64,000 nucleotides of DNA from Nostoc sp. TH1S01 (GTDB taxonomy: Bacteria > Cyanobacteriota > Cyanobacteriia > Cyanobacteriales > Nostocaceae). The position numbers and the translations under genes are program-made. Shown here one piece after another: positions 57,919-64,000 of the stretch (positions within the stretch are counted from its first letter, which is position 1; every line of letters begins with the position of its first letter). Location of the stretch: NCBI GenBank assembly GCA_018993265.1, contig JAGKSW010000033.1, forward strand, positions 1 to 64,000, given 5' to 3'. The notes beneath the pieces were generated by a model. The model made no database searches and was not told the origin of the DNA. It saw only the letters and a program-made list of their open reading frames with translations.

Positions 57919-58923
57919 TTAGACTTGAACTGCTAGTTTTGCTTCCTTTGAGGTTAAACGCTCGTAAGTCGCACGCATTTTTAGACCTGTCAGCACTTGG
58001 AACAAACCAGTGCCATTATTGGAACCAGGATACTCACGGTGTTGGAGTAACAAGTGAGTCATTTCACCTTCATACTTGGTGGATGTGTTGCTCAGATGTT
58101 TTTCGATGTAGATAACTTCTTCTAGGTTGTCAAATTGACCATCTACTTCGAGAACTGATACATAGCGGCCATAGTAAACATCAGAACCGTAGTACAGTTG
58201 CATACCTGGGTAAGAACAGGTAAGCTTACGTCCACAAGGAGTCCAGTTGATGGTTGAACCTTCATCAAACAGATAAGTTGGTTCAAAACCTTCTTTACCT
58301 TCTCTTTGCAACATCCGTACCCGCAGAACTTTGCGGTCTGTGTCGTTTTTGATCAGGTTTGTGGGCAATACTTGGAGAACTACGTCAGCGAATTCTCTTT
58401 GGGGTTCGATATATTTTGTAAAGTCAGGTTTACGGGAGTTGATAGCAGCTAAGACATCTTCGTAGCGATGGCCTCTTTCTGCCATATCGCGTTGAATCTT
58501 CCAAGCAATTTTAACTTCATCGCTGATATCAAAATAAACGCTGAAATCTAGAAGCGATCGCACCCGTTCATCATATAAAGGATGTAGACCTTCAACCACA
58601 ATAATGTGATTTGGTTCTACTCTTTCTGGTGGATCAATCATGCCGGTTTCGTGGTTATAAATCGGCTTATCAATCGCTTGACCTTCTTTGAGAGCTTTAA
58701 TTTGCTCATACATCAAGTCAAAATTGTTTGCCCTGGGGTCAAGTGCAGTTATCCCAGTTTCTTTGCGTTGTTTACGATCTAGGCAATGATAGTCATCTAA
58801 ACAGATAACTGTCATAAACTCTTCACCAAACAAGTCGATCAAACGACGCAAAAAAGTAGATTTGCCACACCCGGAGTCTCCGGCTACTCCAATCAGTACC
58901 ACGCGTTCCGGCTTACTTGTCAT
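57919..58923 (-). CDS. prk: Phosphoribulokinase
   Basis: 334 residues. Calvin-cycle kinase converting ribulose-5-phosphate to RuBP with ATP. Walker A GDSGCGKST includes Cys19 and ICLDDYH includes Cys41, the pair oxidised in the thioredoxin/CP12-controlled form; a second Cys pair lies in TPCGRKLTC. Downstream blocks VEGLHPLYDERVR and KPIYNHETG are typical. Terminator hairpin after it; metK follows in the same direction after about 300 bases. Confidence 0.97.
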   Translation of the reverse strand: MTSKPERVVLIGVAGDSGCGKSTFLRRLIDLFGEEFMTVICLDDYHCLDRKQRKETGITALDPRANNFDLMYEQIKALKEGQAIDKPIYNHETGMIDPPERVEPNHIIVVEGLHPLYDERVRSLLDFSVYFDISDEVKIAWKIQRDMAERGHRYEDVLAAINSRKPDFTKYIEPQREFADVVLQVLPTNLIKNDTDRKVLRVRMLQREGKEGFEPTYLFDEGSTINWTPCGRKLTCSYPGMQLYYGSDVYYGRYVSVLEVDGQFDNLEEVIYIEKHLSNTSTKYEGEMTHLLLQHREYPGSNNGTGLFQVLTGLKMRATYERLTSKEAKLAVQV

Positions 58924-61316
<2,393 letters not shown>

Positions 61317-61337
61317 GTTGGTCATTAGTCATTGGGA

Positions 61338-61625
61338 GCCAGTGCGTTGGGCGGGTTTCCCGACTTGAAGCAACTGGCGTTAGCGCAGCGTTAGCGCAGC
61401 GTTAGCGACGCAGGAGCGTCACCCGAAGGGTCATTGGTCATTAGTAAATAGATTAAGACAACTGACAAAAGACAACTGAAACAAGATAATCTGTAGGGTG
61501 GGCGATGCTCACCCTACAATTGTTTTGTATATATACTTGCTGAGTACTGAGTTCTGGTAGTTAAAGTGTAACTACTCAGCAACGCCAGTGAGGGAGTCGG
61601 CAAAGCCGCCCAACGCACTGGCTCC
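61338..61625. repeat. Repeat cluster between petH and hom
   Basis: Includes an imperfect hairpin GCCAGTGCGTTGGGCGGGTT with AAGCAACTGGC (61339-61378), tandem GCGCAGCGTTA units (61379-61410), a hairpin TGTAGGGTG...CACCCTACA (61492-61518) that may terminate petH transcription, and ACTCAGC heptamers near 61620. No gene. Confidence 0.65.
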
Positions 61626-61666
61626 TCAGCACTCAGCACTCATAACTAATATTGGGTGAAAAGCTT

Positions 61667-62956
61667 GTGGGTGTAAAGCTAGGAATACTAGGATTAGGTA
61701 CTGTAGGTACAGGTACGGTGCAACTACTACAAGATGCTGTTGGCCGTCATCCGCTGTTGGAGGAAATAGAAATTTATCGCGTGGGAGTCCGATCGCCTGA
61801 TAAACCCCGTGCGGTAGAATTACCACAGTCAGTCATAACTACAGATTTAGAAGCAATTGTCAATGACCCAGCGGTGGATATTGTGGTTGAGGTCATGGGG
61901 GGTTTAGAACCGGCGCGATCGCTCATTCTCCAAGCCATCAAAAATGGTAAACATGTAGTTACAGCTAATAAAGCTGCGATCGCAAAGTTTGGGGCAGAAA
62001 TTTTCAACACTGCCAATGAAGCCGGGGTTTATGTCATGCTCGAAGCGGCTGTTGGTGGGGGAATTCCCGTCATTCAGCCTCTCAAGCAAGCTTTAAGTGT
62101 CAACCGCATTCACACTGTTATTGGCATCGTTAACGGTACAACTAACTATATTCTGACGCGGATGCAAACTGAAGGCAGTGACTTCGGTGATGTGTTAGCT
62201 GATGCTCAACGCTTGGGTTATGCTGAAGCTGACCCGACAGCCGATGTTGATGGCTTAGATGCAGCCGATAAAATTGCGATTTTGGCATCCTTGGGTTTTG
62301 GTGGACGCATTAATTTACAAGATGTTTATTGTGAGGGTATCCGTCAAGTTAGCAAGACAGATATTACCTACGCCGAAAAATTGGGCTTTGTGATTAAATT
62401 ATTAGCGATCGCTAAATACCAAAATAAAGACCACTCCCAGTTGTCTGTGAGAGTACATCCTACCTTTGTACCTAAATCTCACCCCTTGGCCAGTATTAAT
62501 GGTGTGTATAATGCCATTCTTGTAGAAGGCGAACCCATCGGCCAAGTCATGTTTTTTGGCCCTGGTGCGGGTGCAGGTGCAACAGCCAGTGCTGTTACCT
62601 CAGATATTTTAAGTTTGACAGCAGCTCTCAAGAGTAATACAGCAGCACCAAATCCACTGCTGACCTGTAGACATGAAGATTACTGCCAAGTTACCCCTAT
62701 CTCGGAATTAGTTACCCGATTTTACGCCCGCTTCCTTACTAAAGACCACCCTGGTGTCATTGGTAAATTAGGTACTTGCTTTGGTAATCATGGTGTGAGT
62801 CTAGAGTCTGTTGTGCAAACTGGCTTTCAGGGAGCATTAGCAGAAATTGTAGTTGTTACCCACGATGTGCAGGAAGGTAATTTCCGCCAAGCTTTGGATG
62901 AAATTCGGAGTCTGGAAGCGATTGATAGCATTGCCAGCATTTTAAGAGTGCTTTAG
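61667..62956 (+). CDS. hom: Homoserine dehydrogenase
   Basis: 429 residues from a GTG at 61667 (MGVKLGILGLGTVGTGTV); a TTG at 61652 would add five residues. NAD(P) motif GLGTVGTGTVQLL, catalytic-domain blocks VTANKAAIAKFGAEIF and GIVNGTTNYILTRM, ADPTADVDGLDAADK, and a C-terminal ACT domain (HPGVIGKLGTCFGNHGVSLE) for threonine feedback. It reduces aspartate semialdehyde for threonine and methionine synthesis, upstream of MetK in metabolism. Confidence 0.95.
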   Translation: MGVKLGILGLGTVGTGTVQLLQDAVGRHPLLEEIEIYRVGVRSPDKPRAVELPQSVITTDLEAIVNDPAVDIVVEVMGGLEPARSLILQAIKNGKHVVTANKAAIAKFGAEIFNTANEAGVYVMLEAAVGGGIPVIQPLKQALSVNRIHTVIGIVNGTTNYILTRMQTEGSDFGDVLADAQRLGYAEADPTADVDGLDAADKIAILASLGFGGRINLQDVYCEGIRQVSKTDITYAEKLGFVIKLLAIAKYQNKDHSQLSVRVHPTFVPKSHPLASINGVYNAILVEGEPIGQVMFFGPGAGAGATASAVTSDILSLTAALKSNTAAPNPLLTCRHEDYCQVTPISELVTRFYARFLTKDHPGVIGKLGTCFGNHGVSLESVVQTGFQGALAEIVVVTHDVQEGNFRQALDEIRSLEAIDSIASILRVL

Positions 62957-63169
62957 AAGTATGAAGGGTGAAGTATGAAGGGTGAAATAAATGCTTTGAG
63001 ATGATGTCTGAAAATTAAGCTGTAAACCCGCATAGGTGTTCACTGAGTGTAGTCGAAGTGCGGTCACTGAGCGAAGTCGAAGTGCGGGTTTTGTTTGGAT
63101 AACTGCGGCTTCCGTCGCCGAGACTTCTTAATTTGTTAGCGGGAACTTTGCAATTTTAGGGAAAATACG
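62957..63169. repeat. Tandem repeats after hom
   Basis: GTATGAAGGGTGAAGTATGA AGGGTGAA (62960-62987), then two tandem copies of CACTGAG-GAAGTCGAAGTGCGG (63040-63085). Same repeat vocabulary as other gaps. Confidence 0.7.
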
Positions 63170-64000
63170 ATGACCAATCTACCGCCTTCCGACCCCAAGT
63201 CATCTGAAAAAACAACCCTTGGCTTTGATGAATTTATTGCCATTTTAGTTGCCTTCGGGGCGATCGGGGGGATTCTCTTGTGGTCATTTTCTCGACGAGA
63301 TACTGGCTGGAACTTCAATATAGTTTTGTCGCCGACACCAAGTTCCACAATCCAACCTCAACCAAGTCCCACAGTTACTTCTCCCGCTGCACAGGTACAA
63401 CCAAAAACTGATTCTCAACTTGAGGCTGCACCAGTACCTCCCACAGAAATAGTTCCCGAACCTAGCCCAAATTCCCCTCAAATCCTGCCACCAGTCCAAG
63501 TAATTCCTCTTGATTCAGCGCCAAAGACTGTACCTTTTTCTATATCCAAAAATCCAGAGTCATCAGTTCCGTCATCGCCTTTACCTTTAGTTACCCCTGC
63601 TGAACAAAAATCGATTATTCCACCACCGATCGCTTTTAACGATTTACCTAATGATTTTTGGGCAACTCGGTTTATTAACGCACTTTCGGCGCGTGGTATT
63701 GTCAAGGGTTTTCCTGATTATACTTTTAGGCCAAATCAGCCTGTAAACCGCGCTGAATTTGCTGCCATTCTCCAGAAAGCTTTTGACACAGAACTGAGTA
63801 AAAATTCTGTACCTTTTAAAGATGTATCTGCTAAATATTGGGCAACACCAGCAATTGATCGTGCTGTGGGTACAGTTTTTTTAAAGGGGTTCCCAGACAA
63901 AACTTTTAAACCAAATCAAAAGATTACTCGTGTACAAGTTTTAGTCGCGCTTGTGAGTGGATTGAATCTCAAACAACCAGCCAAACCAGCACAGGTGTTA
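63170..64000 (+). CDS. SLH-domain membrane protein (3' end outside window)
   Basis: 277 codons are visible and the frame is open at the right edge. One N-terminal membrane helix (FIAILVAFGAIGGILLW), then about 110 Pro/Ser/Gln-rich residues, a flexible periplasmic spacer. From about residue 155 S-layer-homology repeats begin: DLPNDFWATRFINALSARGI with VKGFPDYTFRPNQPVNRAEF, then DVSAKYWATPAIDRAVG with FLKGFPDKTFKPNQKITR. SLH domains bind peptidoglycan-linked glycans. Likely an envelope-anchoring protein; its C-terminal part is not seen. Confidence 0.85.
   Translation, partial: MTNLPPSDPKSSEKTTLGFDEFIAILVAFGAIGGILLWSFSRRDTGWNFNIVLSPTPSSTIQPQPSPTVTSPAAQVQPKTDSQLEAAPVPPTEIVPEPSPNSPQILPPVQVIPLDSAPKTVPFSISKNPESSVPSSPLPLVTPAEQKSIIPPPIAFNDLPNDFWATRFINALSARGIVKGFPDYTFRPNQPVNRAEFAAILQKAFDTELSKNSVPFKDVSAKYWATPAIDRAVGTVFLKGFPDKTFKPNQKITRVQVLVALVSGLNLKQPAKPAQVL

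Overview
The window looks like chromosomal DNA of a filamentous, probably heterocyst-forming cyanobacterium (Nostocales; Nostoc, Calothrix or Tolypothrix type). The reasons are: the HIP1 octamer GCGATCGC occurs throughout; phosphoribulokinase and a ferredoxin-NADP reductase with an N-terminal phycobilisome-linker domain are present; the biotin enzyme BioU is present; and the intergenic DNA is full of heptanucleotide tandem repeats, palindromes and MITE-like elements typical of Nostoc genomes. Gene order is mostly housekeeping, with one accessory stretch at about 24.6-32.3 kb. I saw no rRNA, CRISPR array or convincing tRNA, but tRNAs are hard to exclude by eye.

Layout. 1-0.44 kb: tail of a transposase, then a repeat-rich segment resembling the end of a Tn7-like/CAST transposon. 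0.44-12.2 kb: secreted alpha/beta hydrolase, EamA permease, secreted zinc metalloprotease, MATE exporter, an LpxB-like glycosyltransferase with an in-frame heptamer repeat, small secreted/membrane proteins and an M23 peptidase. 12.6-19.9 kb: Uma2 remnant, an FtsH paralogue whose protease zinc site looks destroyed, FMN reductase, stress-type small proteins, photolyase and a monooxygenase-fold protein. 20.9-24.6 kb: a large CBS/PAS hybrid histidine kinase followed by a CYTH protein.

24.6-32.3 kb (accessory): Uma2 fragments broken by MITEs, an intact VapC-type toxin/antitoxin pair, bioU, a CHAT (caspase-like) gene directly followed by a NACHT NTPase in the -1 frame with an A9 slippery run at the junction, and a second toxin locus whose VapC is a pseudogene. 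Two 116-bp MITEs of one family lie in inverted orientation at about 25.2 and 31.6 kb.

32.4-64 kb: pilB-pilT-pilC (type IV pilus motor, minus strand); grpE, dnaK, dnaJ-tusA-like-rsgA (chaperones and ribosome assembly, plus strand); an ABC-2 exporter pair; an ABC1/UbiB kinase; a YidD-like protein; mannose-1-phosphate guanylyltransferase; an LCP cell-wall ligase; a pentapeptide protein; murJ; a beta-barrel protein; a second sensor kinase; metK; prk; petH; hom; and the start of an SLH-domain protein cut by the window edge.

The best candidates for something unusual are the CHAT/NACHT pair with its possible programmed frameshift (an NLR-like immune or cell-death module), the metal-ligand-less FtsH, and the CAST-like transposon end. 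All functional calls are from reading the sequence and recalled family knowledge; no database search was run.
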